Assembly: GCF_014905175.1 (NCBI RefSeq)
Contig: NC_057791.1
Coordinates: 10,567,177-10,631,176, forward strand
Source of the DNA: Aphidius gifuensis
Taxonomy: Eukaryota; Arthropoda; Insecta; Hymenoptera; Braconidae
Direction: 5' to 3'
DNA: 64,000 nucleotides
Below the pieces are notes generated by a model. It was not told where the DNA came from. It worked only from the letters and a program-made list of their open reading frames with translations, and made no database searches. This document shows, in pieces, positions 32,990-43,410 of the stretch. The stretch's first letter is position 1. Each line of letters begins with the position of its first letter. A program made the translations under genes and the position numbers.

Positions 32990-33593
32990 TTAATTCATAT
33001 TATTCTTTTTGGGATTTTTTTTTTTTTTTTCCATTTTTTTGGCATCATTTTGTTCTTTTTTTATTTTTCTAAGAGCTCTTGCTTTTTCTAGTTCTTGTTG
33101 ATGAAGTTGTTTCTTCTTTATTCTCTCTTCTTTTTTTTGTTCTTTTACTTTTTCTAATTGTACTTGTGTTTCATTCTTTTTTTGTTGATAATTGACCCAT
33201 TCGTCTGATGTCACAATAGATGGTAATCTTTCTTTGTTAGCTTTTCTCATACTGATTTGTTTTTTTTCTTCTTGACTTTGTGGCCACATGAGAACATTTT
33301 TCAATGGTGACAAGACATTGGCAAGAATAATTCTTTTATCAGAAAATGAAGTCTCTGATTCTTCAACAATTAAATCAAGTGTCTGTTGTCTTTTAGTTTC
33401 TGACACTTGTTGAATATTTACACCAAGTATTGGTACCAAAATATTATCTTCACCGACCTCAAATGTATTGTTTAAATTATTTTCATCAACAATTATATCA
33501 TTATCAATGATAATATCATCAGGTATTGAACTGTCTACCTCATCAACAAGAACGGTTACCTCCATATCCATCAACTCTTCATTAACATCCTGA
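32990..33593 (-). CDS. pogo transposase, exon 2 (acidic then Lys-rich coiled coil)
   Basis: An acceptor GGATATTTTCAG precedes DVNEELMDMEVTVLVDEVDS. About 200 residues: an acidic N-half (DDIIIDNDIIVDEN) and a Lys/Gln/Glu-rich coiled-coil tail (EKVKEQKKEERIKKKQLHQQ), ending NPKKNNMN. The gap to exon 1 is about 110 bp, a normal small insect intron. A C-terminal acidic or charged tail is common in pogo/CENP-B-like proteins. Confidence 0.7.
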
Positions 33594-33676
33594 AAATATC
33601 CAAAACAAAATATGATGAAAAAAATTAAATGATAAAATACGTTGCAGATCATTTAAAAAATCAATTTAACAAATGT

Positions 33677-35175
33677 TTAAATAAGCGAAGGAACCCATAC
33701 CCTCTCATGGTTACCATGTGTACCACCTGTTTCTACATCATCTTCAACTATATCTTCTGCAACTGATTCAGCAGTGGTACCATCTGAATTTAACATCATT
33801 TTAATTTTTAACCAAGTACCAAACAAACCATCATATTTTATGTCTCCATTCCATTGCTTTTGGCACTCACATTTCTTAAATTCATCAACAACCTCTGTGT
33901 TCATTGTACTTTCAAAAAAGTCTAAATGGCTTTGTATTTTATTTTTATCAATCTGAGGTGGTGCATCTGGTTGTATAGTTGGATCTTGGTTAGTTTTAAA
34001 ATATTTTTCATAGTCAATAGAATTAGGTGTAAATGGGTGAAGTCCAGTTGACCTAAACCCACTTTTTAATACTTTATTCATATCAACACCTTGTATTGTT
34101 TTTTCTAATAACGAAGAGAACTTTTCACGTGTTACACGTTCACCTCCATTGTCTAATTTCCATTGAAGAACATTTTTTTTCCACATAGCTTTTAATGGCC
34201 TAAATACTGCAACGTCCAGAGGTTGGAGTATATGGGTTGCATTAGGATACAGAGCTACAAGCTCAAAATTCTTATCTCTACAAAGTTGACTTAGTGGATA
34301 TGTCATATGCGATGAATGACCATCTACAAATAAGACAACTGGAAACTGAATGTTTTTTTTTACAAGCCAAGGGTACAAAACATTACCAATATATTCGTAA
34401 AATGTTTTAGATGTCATCCACCCATTATCTGAATGGCCAATTCCCCAACCTCGAGGCATACATGTAGCTATGTTTGTAGGTAGACGTTTGTATGGAAACA
34501 TCATCAATGGAGGTGCTAATTCACCAGCTGCGTTACCACAAATTAAAATGGTTGAACATTGCTTGTCATCATGTACATGTGTATACACTGTTTTTTGTCC
34601 TTTTTGTGTTAAAACAGAACCACCTTTTGGATTCAAAAGAAAAGCACTTTCATCACAATTATATACTCTAGATCCATCAATATCTAAAAGATTTGTTGAT
34701 GACAAATAATTTTTCACTTCATCAAACCAGAATCTTATTTTAAATTCAGTTACTGAGGCACGATTGGCTGTTAAATTTTGAGTAATTCTTTCACTCAATT
34801 GTGGATGTCGAGTCATGAAATTGCTGAACCAACATCGTCCGGGAGTATTATTTTTAAACATTGTTTTTTTTTTCATTGACTCTAACAACATATGTACACT
34901 AGTCTCAAGTTGTACTTTAGTGATAGGAATACCATGTTTACTCATATGAATAATCCAATCAACTCTCTACTTCATTGCCTAGAACACATTGGTAGTGTTG
35001 GTGGTAATGGTAATTTGAGGTGGCCTTTTTCCATTGCATTTATATAGCAAAGTTGTTCTTGGTATATTTAGTGTTTTTGACACACTATAAATAGGGTGAC
35101 CATCTTTTACTAATTGTAGTCCTTCATTTAATTCTTTTTCTGTGTAAGTTTTTTTTTTTGATTTTTTAGAACTCC
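33677..35175 (-). pseudogene. pogo/jerky-like transposase, exon 1 (HTH_psq, CENP-B HTH, DDE_1)
   Basis: The main frame 34945-33677 (422 codons) follows a psq-type helix-turn-helix in another frame at about 35175-34960 (YTEKELNEGLQLVKDGHPIY and SVSKTLNIPRTTLLYKCNG), so a frameshift or two lies near 34960-34990. The DDE domain has the first Asp in YNCDESAF, the second in VVLFVDGHSSH and the third in ILQPLDVAVFRPLK, the D,D,D pattern of pogo. The DNA-binding half also has CRWFSNFMTRHPQL-like sequence. A donor in the GTAACCATGAGAGGGTATGG region near 33700-33715 leads to a second exon. Confidence 0.85.
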
Positions 35176-35360
35176 TAGAAAAATTTTAAAAAAATAATAG
35201 AATTATTTAATTTGTTTTTTTATTCAAGTTAAAGAGATTAGGAAAGACTAAATACATGTGTAATTAAACATCATTGTCCCTCATAAAAAGTTGTATGAGC
35301 AAATTAAAGTCAAAACGATCTCAGACCCCCGCACGATCACGAACCCCCACGTTTACCTTA

Positions 35361-36612
35361 TATAACAAATGGTACTGGTAGTTTGAGTTGATAATTTTTG
35401 AATTTTAATATATTTTCACCAATTTCTGGTAGAATCATTCTTACTTTATTGTTATTTTTACAGTCCGCCAAATGTTTTTTATATGAGTTTTCAATCTTAA
35501 AATGACAAAGTCAACGATCACATAACCATTTTTTATGATTATTTTTTGAAATTTGCGAACTGACAAGTCGAGGTAAATTTCGTATCAAAGCAAAATGAAA
35601 TATTGGTTCACAAGTTAACAGTTCACTATTCATAATAAATGAATAAATTGTTGGTTTCAGCGAATCATTTTTACTCAAATATACAAGTGATACTTCACAT
35701 TGTTTATTATTATCATCAATACCGTAGACATTGATTGATAGACCATTCATAACCTCAAACTTTGAAATGTAACGTAACGTTATTAGAAAATTTATCCAAT
35801 CATATTTTAAAACTGTTCTAAAATCAGGGTATGACGAAACTTAACAACAATTTGTTCTAACTGGATGTAATGCTGCTGTGACTGCATAAAAATCATCATT
35901 TCTTATATTTATAACTGCCTTTTTCGATTAGATACTTTTTGATAGTTCAACGAATGTCGATAAAGCACCTCTGAGTGGTTCATACTGATTGATATTAATC
36001 ATGAGATTTACTATTGCTCTAAGTGTCCACCCAGAATCTTTCTCTTAAAAATCTTCTAATTTTGTGAGAAATTTATTTATTAAATAATCGTTGAACCAAT
36101 TATTTATATCAGTTGTTGGTAAAATTACTTGATTTTTTGTTTTAAAATATTTTGTTTCATCATGAGTTTCATTATTTTTCACCATTCAAAGTTCACACGC
36201 TAATACACCATTTACTTTCAAATTCCCATTATTTTTAAGAATATTTTTATTACGGCTAATTGTCATTTTTCTTGAATCTTCCAAAAATAATTGTAAATCG
36301 GTTCAAGATTCACTATGGTTCCTGATCTGATACATCCTTTAAAAGCTGAATTGCCATCTAACCCCTTGACTCTATGACTTTTTATTATTATTTCTCATGC
36401 CAGCACTATTTTTTGTTCACTTTTGAACTTTTCATTCAACGATCTCACCTGAGATATTGTCGTTTGTATTCTTATTTTCTCACTATTAGTTTTCGCAGTT
36501 TTTAATGCTTTGTTCAGAAGCTGGATATTTTTTCATTCAAATTTTAACCAATTCGCAACTTGTTCCGGTGTACGAATTATTTCGTATGCTTGCTTCATAA
36601 CTTTTATTAATT
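35361..36612 (-). pseudogene. Polinton DNA polymerase B, N-terminal part
   Basis: Reading leftward from 36610: pieces with AYEIIRTPEQVANWL, then a DSGWTLRAIVNLMININQY region, then the open frame 35750-35511 with MNGLSINVYGIDDNNKQCEV, SLVYLSKND and HFALIRNLPRLVSSQISKNN, and lastly KLPVPFVI at the pogo junction. Many stops and shifts. Equivalent to the N-terminal half of PolB at 19.9-20.6 kb. Confidence 0.75.
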
Positions 36613-36616
36613 TAAT

Positions 36617-37107
36617 CCTAACGGTACGACCCAACCTGTTTTGTGGGTTAGAATCACGTTATTTTGGGGTTAAGTTTTTATAAGGTTCCTTCGTGGTTGG
36701 ATAACTGTTACCTGACGGTTGCAATGTGCGCAAAATCAACTGTCTCTAACCGCGTTATATAATGGTTATTCTGAGGTTAGGTGAACCGTAGACCAATTTG
36801 CTGTAACCGTTATTTGACTGTTCAATAACTTTGGTTGGATTTCGGTTACTTTAAGGTTTCCCTAACGATATGACCCAATCACTCTCGAAAGTTGAAATCA
36901 GGTTTATTTGAGGTTTGTGGTCCAGCTTCTAGTTTTATAATATTTCCGTGGCTTGAACAAGGTTTATCAACGGTCAACTAACGGTTAGTTCCAATTTGGT
37001 TATTTTAAAGTTTAAAAATGGTTTGTTTTTAGTTTTTTTTTCGCACGTTCCAACCTTAAGATGACCGTTTAATAACGGTTCATGAGGGGTTGTGCCAAAC
37101 CGTTAGG
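36617..37107. mobile_element. MITE-like repeat (CCTAACGGT family), copy 1
   Basis: Ends CCTAACGGTACGACCCAACC and GGGGTTGTGCCAAACCGTTAGG (inverted). The whole is about 90% alike by eye to 40808-41255. Shared blocks include GGTTGGATAACTGTTACCTG, ACGGTTGCAATGTGCGCAA and GGTTTATCAACGGTCAACTA. Non-coding; target duplication unclear. Confidence 0.75.
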
Positions 37108-37644
37108 GAAGATACTGTTCTGAATTCATTTTGATTGTTATTGAAGTACTTTCCTATCAAAAGGAGTAAAAAAACTAAGCGTGCTATCTACGCCTCACGC
37201 TTTGTATAGAACGAGTTTTTTTTCACGAAAGATCAAGAATATATTGAAGTAATCAAGGATCTTCGAAAAAAATTGAAAATGATCGATTAATCGATATTTT
37301 TACGAGATTAGTAGATTTTCGAGATAATTATCGATCTTTCAAGAATGTTCTGGACTATTCTGAACTTTAAGAAAATCTAGTGCAATTTTTTGAGGCTCTT
37401 GCGAACACTCGAAAACATTCTCGAACATTTTAAAACATTCCAGAACATTCTAGAACATTTTCTGACGATAAAGAGAGTGCGATCGAAATCATCATCATCA
37501 ATTCAAATCAACCAATTGATTAATATTCATCGTGTAAAAAAAAATAAGGTATATACTTTTCTTTTTCTTTTCATTAATCTATTATTTCATATAAATTTTA
37601 ATACTCATTATTTGCTATTTTTTAAAATTATTTTTACAGAAAAC

Positions 37645-37955
37645 ATGGATTTTTTATCAACAATCAACGAAGTTGCTTCTGCCAGTAACCATCGACTATT
37701 GAAAAAGCTAATACAACACTTGGAGCTGGGTACAAAATTACTGAGATACGAAAAGCGAATACAAAATATAGATGGAAAGTTATAGTGACAATTCGAAATG
37801 AATTTGATATATTTTTTCCCAACAAATTATCTATGACTTTGGAGGCAGATGGAGGATTTAAAAAAATGAAAGTGCCAGTGGATGCCAACAATCTTGGGAT
37901 GCGAACTGAAGAAATTGCCTCTAACAGTTATAAATGTGAATTTATTGCTGTATAA
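37645..37955 (+). pseudogene. small Polinton-associated protein (frameshifted)
   Basis: ATG 37645 (MDFLSTINEVASASNHRLLK), frame stop at 37785; the next frame continues with VTIRNEFDIFFPNKLSMTLE and MRTEEIASNSYKCEFIAV to TAA 37953-37955. A short protein with a LIQHLELG(T) helix and a beta-rich tail. I recognise the pattern from insect mobile elements but cannot name a function; single-stranded DNA binding is one unproven idea. Confidence 0.45.
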
Positions 37956-38504
37956 TTCATAAAAAAAGTCTTAAAAAAAGATCAAGAGTATAAATAAAAA
38001 CAAAATTATCTGAATTATGATAAAATATATGTGTTTAAATAGAAAAAAATTTCAAATTGTATACAAATTGTAAAAAAAAAGCTGGCTGAATTATTTAAAT
38101 TTTGAATTCAAAAAAAATTCTAAAATACATACAGAGAGAATTATAAAAAATAAAACAAAGAAATCCTTTTACTGAAACTTAAAAAAAACAAAATTATTTC
38201 AATTCAAATTCAAATTCGATGAAAAAAAAATACCCTTATATTTTATTTTTCTATTTATTCATGATATTTTTTTTTAAAAAAAGAAAAACACCCCGATTCC
38301 GACGTGTCAGACTACGATATTGTTTCACACCTCCGATCTGACTCCACGACTCCGACTACTGCCTTTTTAACCCCTCACCACTGACGCAAAACCGGCTCTG
38401 TATAACTACTAACGTTAAATTAGTTAAAGATAGTTTAGCATAAATGAAAAACCGTCTGTCAAATTTGTAATTTAAATTTAAAGCAGTAAATCTATTAATT
38501 ACAG

Positions 38505-38644
38505 TCAGTGCTGATATCATGCCAGCTTTCATGGGTTTATGCGATGCCTTAAAAAGCCATGTTACCACAACATGTTGGGATGAACTGTTTAGGATAGCGT
38601 ATACAAATGCTTTTGAATGTAACTCTAAAGCATCTGGAAGTGAA
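38505..38644 (+). CDS. host gene exon (downstream of Polinton-bearing intron)
   Basis: Acceptor TATTAATTACAG ends at 38504, donor GTAAGTATG begins at 38645. After two bases that complete a codon, 46 codons are open: SADIMPAFMGLCDALKSHVT, WDELFRIAYTNAFECNSKAS. Phase matches the donor at 28529 exactly, so the two exons plausibly belong to one protein, separated by a 9976-bp intron that contains the Polinton. Family not recognised. Confidence 0.65.
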
Positions 38645-38710
38645 GTAAGTATGAATGTATTTAATTATTGATATCTTTGTAATTTATATTTTTGCCGTTA
38701 TCAAAATAAG

Positions 38711-38812
38711 GCTTGAACACGTTTCCAATGTTATATTTAAATTAAAACTTGTGTGGAAACCTATTTTTAAATCTATCTTTGATGAAGCTCGTACAAAAAT
38801 GGATCAAGCACT
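38711..38812 (+). CDS. possible next host exon, out of phase by one base
   Basis: After a 66-bp intron (GTAAGT...AAAATAAG) one frame is open: LEHVSNVIFKLKLVWKPIFK, then SIFDEARTKMDQAL, ending either at TAA (38813 region) or at a donor CT|GTAAAG. The frame does not fit the phase-0 donor of the previous exon: joining them gives GCT TGA. Either one base is extra, the splice site is elsewhere, or the gene is decaying. Confidence 0.4.
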
Positions 38813-38859
38813 GTAAAGTTTTCAGTTAAAAATGAGTTACAATATTCTTGTGATCAAAA

Positions 38860-39430
38860 TCGGGTGATCAAAAATATAAATGTGATTTTAAATTAGAATC
38901 AATTATATTTTTTGATCACATTATGTGATTTATTTATTGGTCACATTGATAGAATGATCACATAATGTCATCAAAAAAAATATAAAAGTATTTTAAATTA
39001 AAATGTGATCAAAAAATAAATCACATAATGTGATCAAAAATATAAATGTGATTTTAAATTAAAAATGATTATTTTGTCATAATTAGTGTGAGTGCTGTGT
39101 GTGTGAGTATGCAGCTGCGCATTCATCCAGCAAATTTATGAGTTAGCTCTATCTGGCGTTCGAATTTTGAGATAATTGAAAAAACAAAAACATTTTACTC
39201 CATGGCGTGTAAACACACACGTGGGTTCAAACGCCATAATGATAATAATTATCGACGCTTGATTCTGATTGGTCAACTTAAAACGTTAATAACTTGGGCA
39301 CAAAGCGTCGTAGACCCAAAATTTAAAAATATGTACTATTTGAAATTTCACGTACAATCTCGTGGTATACCTGACATGCGCGACTTACGAGACATCCTGT
39401 ATAGAGCTACTTTAGTTGATGTTATCCAGT
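38860..39430 (+). repeat. dispersed repeat, copy 2, with GATCACATTATGTGA palindromes
   Basis: The right part (39000-39420) is the inverse of 23120-23525. The left part consists of repeats of GATCACATAATGTGATCAAA and ATAAATGTGATTTTAAATTA. A 77-codon frame starting 39202 (MACKHTRGFKRHNDNNYRRL) is not kept open in the other copy, so it is not called as a gene. Confidence 0.7.
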
Positions 39431-39454
39431 CATAAATATGTCGGAAGTTTAAAT

Positions 39455-39775
39455 CATTGATATTTAGTGTAAAGATCTTGAAATGAATACTACCCAGAAG
39501 AAATTTCTGTCTTGACTTTGCACAATAAATTTATTAGTCATTGTATGTTTGGTCCACCATTTGAGTACGTGAAACATAAAAAAGGAGCTCCTCGACAAAA
39601 AATTATCATAAAATTGATTCGGTTACATACGAAATACCTCACGAAAATTTACAACCATTAATTAAAAAAATTAGTGATCTTGGTAGAAATATTTCTGTCA
39701 GAGGTGAAGAGAAACGTATGTTTCTACCGCAATATTTGCAAGAACATTATAAATTCAGAAAATATATCGCCACAG
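39455..39775 (+). pseudogene. unrecognised coding remnant
   Basis: Three successive frames give protein-like sequence without homology I can name: CKDLEMN, then YPEEISVLTLHNKFISHCMF and GPPFEYVKHKKGAPRQ, then IDSVTYEIPHENLQPLIKKI and SVRGEEKRMFLPQYLQEHYK. Two one-base shifts would be needed for one gene. It is cut at 39776 by the LTR-like fragment. Could be host or transposon. Confidence 0.4.
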
Positions 39776-40105
39776 GTTTGATACTTTAAACCTCATTGTG
39801 GTAAAAGTCTCCCTTCCATCCGTCAACGAGATGAACTCTCCGAAGGCTCGCTACGGGCGGATCGTAAACCTATTCGTGTTGCGGGCTAGGAAAAGAGGAG
39901 TGCAAGATTGGGAGAAGAGAGCCCTCAGTAGATTAGCACTCAACACTGTCGTGAAACGACACAACTTTTCTGGCTTTTAACGATCACTACCTTCTTTTGA
40001 CTGGCTCTCTATGGTTCACTACTGGTTCTCGCTATATCGTTTGGATATCTTGTAAAGGTTCTCTATGTTTCAAAAGTAAAGTTCTGGTGAAGTCCACCGG
40101 CGGGG
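39776..40105 (+). mobile_element. LTR-like repeat, fragment copy C
   Basis: Matches copies A and B in the middle of the repeat (CCATCCGTCAACGAGATGAA, TTGCGGGCTAGGAAA, AACGACACAACTTTTCTGG, GGTTCACTACTGGTTCTCGC) but lacks both ends. Confidence 0.6.
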
Positions 40106-40807
40106 GAACTTCGTTATTTTTTCTAAGTTTCTGGTTTTTTTTTAAAAGTTAGTTTTTTTCAGTTAGTTTTTTTTCGTAAAATTTAATTTTTTTTCTAAGT
40201 CCCTTATTTTGAAATTGGCAAAACTAAACGAAACGAGTCAAAAAAAAAAAAATACAGATGGTCATAATGGCCATAATCTGCAATTAGCCGCCACGAGGCC
40301 ACCATGGGGTGCTCGGGCCTGAGTTCGGTATCAGCCTCATAGACAATTTTTTCCCAAGAATTCAAATAATTTGAAAAATATTTAAGTTCCTAAATGAAAA
40401 GTAAAAAAATAAATAATCGATTGATAAAGATGCATTAAGTTTTTTTTCCTGATATCTGATGAACACAACTATTTAAAAAATTTTTACAAAGTTGAATAGA
40501 AAAAATTAAAATATAATTTTTTAATTCACTACCTTACGATTATCTGACTCCCATTTACGACTACTCCCTGGTGTTTTCAAATTTCAACATTCTTAACACA
40601 TTATGTATAGTTTTATAAAAAAGCGTCTATAAAAATTCTATCGCTCTAGTAGTAAAAAGCATGATTTATTCAGTCATTTTTTTTTCTGAAAAATGGAAAA
40701 AAAAAACATATTTTTTTTTTTTTTTTTTTTTTTTTTCAAGGAAAATACTACTCGTACGAAAAAATTTATTCAAAAAAGTTATAGAATTTTGAAAAACAAG
40801 TTTTTTA
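40106..40807. other. AT-rich DNA, nothing recognised
   Basis: T-rich runs, including a long T tract near 40709-40737 that would translate as poly-Lys on the other strand; no supported gene. Confidence 0.5.
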
Positions 40808-41255
40808 ATTCTCCCTAACAGTATGACCCAACCCGTTTCGTGGGTTGGAATCAAGTTATTTCGGGATCAAGTTTTTATAAGGTTACTTCATGGTTGGATA
40901 ACTGTTACCTGACGGTTGCAATGTGCGCAAGAACAATTGTCTCTAATCGCGTTATATAATGGTTATTCTGAGGTTTCGTGAACTGAAGACCAGTTTGCTG
41001 TAACCGTGATTTATCCGTTCAATAACTTTGGTTAGATTTCGGTTACTTTCAGGTTCCCGTAACGATATGACCCAATCACTCTCGTAACTTGGAATCAGGT
41101 TAGTTTCAGGTTTGAAGTTCAACTTCCAGTTTTATTTTATTTCAGTGGTTTGAACAAGGTTTATCAACGGTCAACTAACGGTTAGTTCCGATTTAGTTAT
41201 TTTCAGGTTTAAAAATGGTTTGTTTTCAGTTTTTTTTGCGCACATTCCAACCTCG
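40808..41255. mobile_element. MITE-like repeat (CCTAACGGT family), copy 2
   Basis: Close copy of 36617-37107, starting CCCTAACAGTATGACCCAACC; the right inverted terminus is missing (ends in AACCTCGAGATT), so it is 3' truncated. Confidence 0.75.
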
Positions 41256-41289
41256 AGATTTTAAAATTTAGTTATTAGTAAAAAAAAAA

Positions 41290-42240
41290 AAAGTGACCCA
41301 ACAGATGATGCTTTTTTCTGTGAAGGGCGATAAAGTTTCAATAGATGCGTTGTTTAAGCCTAATAGAAAGTCTCTATTACAATTTCATCAAAAGTTATAA
41401 GCTTGCCTATTTTTCTAGTAAAATAATAAAAAATAGAATTTTTGAAAAATTTTGGTTATTTTTCTCTCAAAAATAGAAAAAATTGACTATTAAAATCAAA
41501 ATGTACTTTCTGAGGGGCTACAGAATTTTGAACACCACTTTTTTTAAGCCTAATTTGAAGTCAATCCGTTGATTTTAACAAAGATTATAGCTTGCCTTAA
41601 CTCTACGTAATTCGAACGAAACAAATAATTATGTTTGAGTAAAATAAAAATGAATGTATCTCGTTAAACTCGAAATTCTTAAATGATTTTATTGTTGATG
41701 AACTATTAAAAATCATTCAACATACCGGCATTGTTGAAGAGGGAAAGAGAACGCAACGGATCGGATTTTGAAGATGAAGGTATTGTTCAATTGTTTCTTA
41801 AGCTGTCATACAGAGCAGGTCCTTATTCTCAACAACAAACACTGATAGATTTATGTTATATTATACCTTACACTTTTTTGACGTTCAACAACTTTTTTAG
41901 CTGTCTGAAAACATGTCTTGATGAGTGTTTTTTGAAAATTTTATACATTATGAAAAGCATCTTCTAATTTCCGTTTTTTAACACTTGTAAATTTTTTTCG
42001 CAGTTCACGCACACGTGATTTTAGTGATTCAATCAGAAAAGCTAATATCGTAAAGGTAATTATAAAAGGAACACGAATAATACAGAATAATCCTCACAGT
42101 TCACGTTAATAACAATTTATTTTCTGTTCAAAAAATAACATCGACAAAGAAAAACATATCCAATTTATTCTAATATATCTAACATGACAGCCAAGAAAAT
42201 GACAGCTATGTAAATAAAAAAATTGTTATATATATCGTAA
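41290..42240. other. AT-rich DNA with TTAAGCCTAAT motif repeats
   Basis: Two copies of a motif (TTTAAGCCTAATAGAAAGTC near 41356 and TTTAAGCCTAATTTGAAGTC near 41547, each followed by AGATTATAGCTTGCC-like sequence) that also occurs at 45.1-45.8 kb. The rest is AT-rich. A 78-codon frame at 41731 was not supported as a gene. Confidence 0.5.
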
Positions 42241-42246
42241 ATGATT

Positions 42247-42353
42247 TTATGTTACAAGGGAAGTGAGAATAATGTGTGAATTTCCAAAGCGTAAGAGGGG
42301 TAGTGCGCTTTTTGGAAATTCACACGTTATTACCACTGTTCCTAGTAACATAA
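42247..42353. repeat. 107-bp near-perfect hairpin
   Basis: TTATGTTACAAGGGAAGTGA at the left pairs with a right arm ending CCTAGTAACATAA, and GTGTGAATTTCCAAAGCG pairs with CGCTTTTTGGAAATTCACAC. The loop is about 15 bases. Could be a tiny MITE or a hairpin RNA. Confidence 0.75.
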
Positions 42354-42369
42354 AATATAATTCGTTACA

Positions 42370-43410
42370 TGTGCCCAATCTGAGAGCACACTTGTAACAA
42401 AATATACTATTTCTACCGGTAAAGTAGAAGCGTCAGTTACTATGCAATCAACAAGGAATTCTCACGATCTTTTTCTCTTACCACCAGGAGGGAGCCAGCT
42501 GGTGTATAATGGCAACCAGTGGACCGGGAAATTTTACAAAACGGGAGCAATGGCTGCCGACGGCCATTTCGGTAATGACTAGTTTAGTAAGAAATGGTAG
42601 AATGGCGCGGGTCAATACGAGAACGAGGATATTTGTACCTTGCAGGCTTTACCAAATATTCTTTTGTTGCTTACTCACTCCAGTGCACCAAGTGAACGAA
42701 CACAATCCATCCGCAGCTCAATTGGTCTTACGTCGAACCACCTTGTACATTTGACTACTTGATTATAGGTTACTATGACAGCAATTAACAACACTAGTGC
42801 GAGAGAGCGAGTAATATACAACGTCTTAGCTAAGTACCCTAGTGACATTGTATATCATCCTCAAGAGCATACCATACATCGGGAGCATGGCTGGACTCAT
42901 CGGCGATATCAACGAGTTCTACCCAAAAACCTATCAACGTCACGTCTGACTCGGCTGACTCCACCGAGGAGTCTAGCTTAACCAGTATCATCAACTAGCT
43001 CCACCATAGGAGCATGTCGATGTCACCAAGTTACCAGCCAACTCCACCAAAGAGTCAGCTAGCTAGCCAGCTCTTGTCACCAGTCCTGGCGTTCACCAGT
43101 TTTATGGACTCGCTCTCCCGCAAAATCAACCGTGAATAAAATCATTCTGCAACCCCTTGTTGTCATTAAACCGCGGATTAAAAATAAGGCATATCTTTAC
43201 ACTACTGATAGTTGAACTTGATTGAACCAATAAAGAGATGCGTGGTACTAAGTCCAACAAAATGTAATATAATAAAACAAACGTGTCTTTACTTTGAACT
43301 TAAGGCTGCAACAAGTAAAAGGGAAGATAATGATCTCCGTGTGGGCTACTCAGTCCTTGCAAAAGATCAGCTTTCCAGTCTAGCCGTAAACAGCGTTCGC
43401 TCCGCACTTC
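42370..43410 (+). other. GC-richer non-coding block, possible solo LTR
   Basis: Composition differs sharply from its surroundings. It contains repeats of CAGCTAGCTAGCCAGCTC / CCAACTCCACCAAAGAGTC type near 42950-43080 and an AATAAA near 43134. Short frames (42509-42754, 42775-42981, 43212-43415) resemble nothing known to me. An LTR identity is a guess from composition and the poly(A)-like signal; no matching copy lies in the window. Confidence 0.3.

Larger units (their letters stand above)
32613..35360 (-). mobile_element. pogo-type DNA transposon inserted in PolB
   Basis: Terminal inverted repeats TAAGGTAAACGTGGGGGTTC (32613) and complement (to 35360), flanked by TA on both sides. Encodes a minus-strand transposase with HTH and DDE domains, in two exons. 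Its near-intact main frame shows it is younger than the Polinton it interrupts. Confidence 0.9.
28577..38421. mobile_element. 9.8-kb Polinton with terminal inverted repeats, inside a host intron
   Basis: Inverted termini: 28577 on (AATTTAACGTTAGCAGTTATACAG) and the complement up to 38421, similar over about 140 bp, with shared blocks GTGGTGAGGGGT, GAGTCAGATCGGAG and CGTAGTCTGACACGTCGGAATC. Inside are, in order: a plus-strand gene of unknown function, a fiber-like gene, integrase, a minus-strand PolB remnant holding a pogo element, a small MITE, and a small plus-strand gene. Capsid and protease genes are missing, so this is an internally deleted copy. Flanks AGTTAT/AGTTAA may be a degraded 6-bp target duplication but are not exact. 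Confidence 0.85.

Noticed and set aside
39202..39435. 77-codon frame MACKHTRGFKR
   Set aside because: Lies in a dispersed repeat whose other copy (23120-23525) does not keep the frame open.
41731..41967. 78-codon plus-strand frame
   Set aside because: Starts like a charged protein (RERERNGSDFEDEG) but has no splice sites, homology or neighbours to support it.
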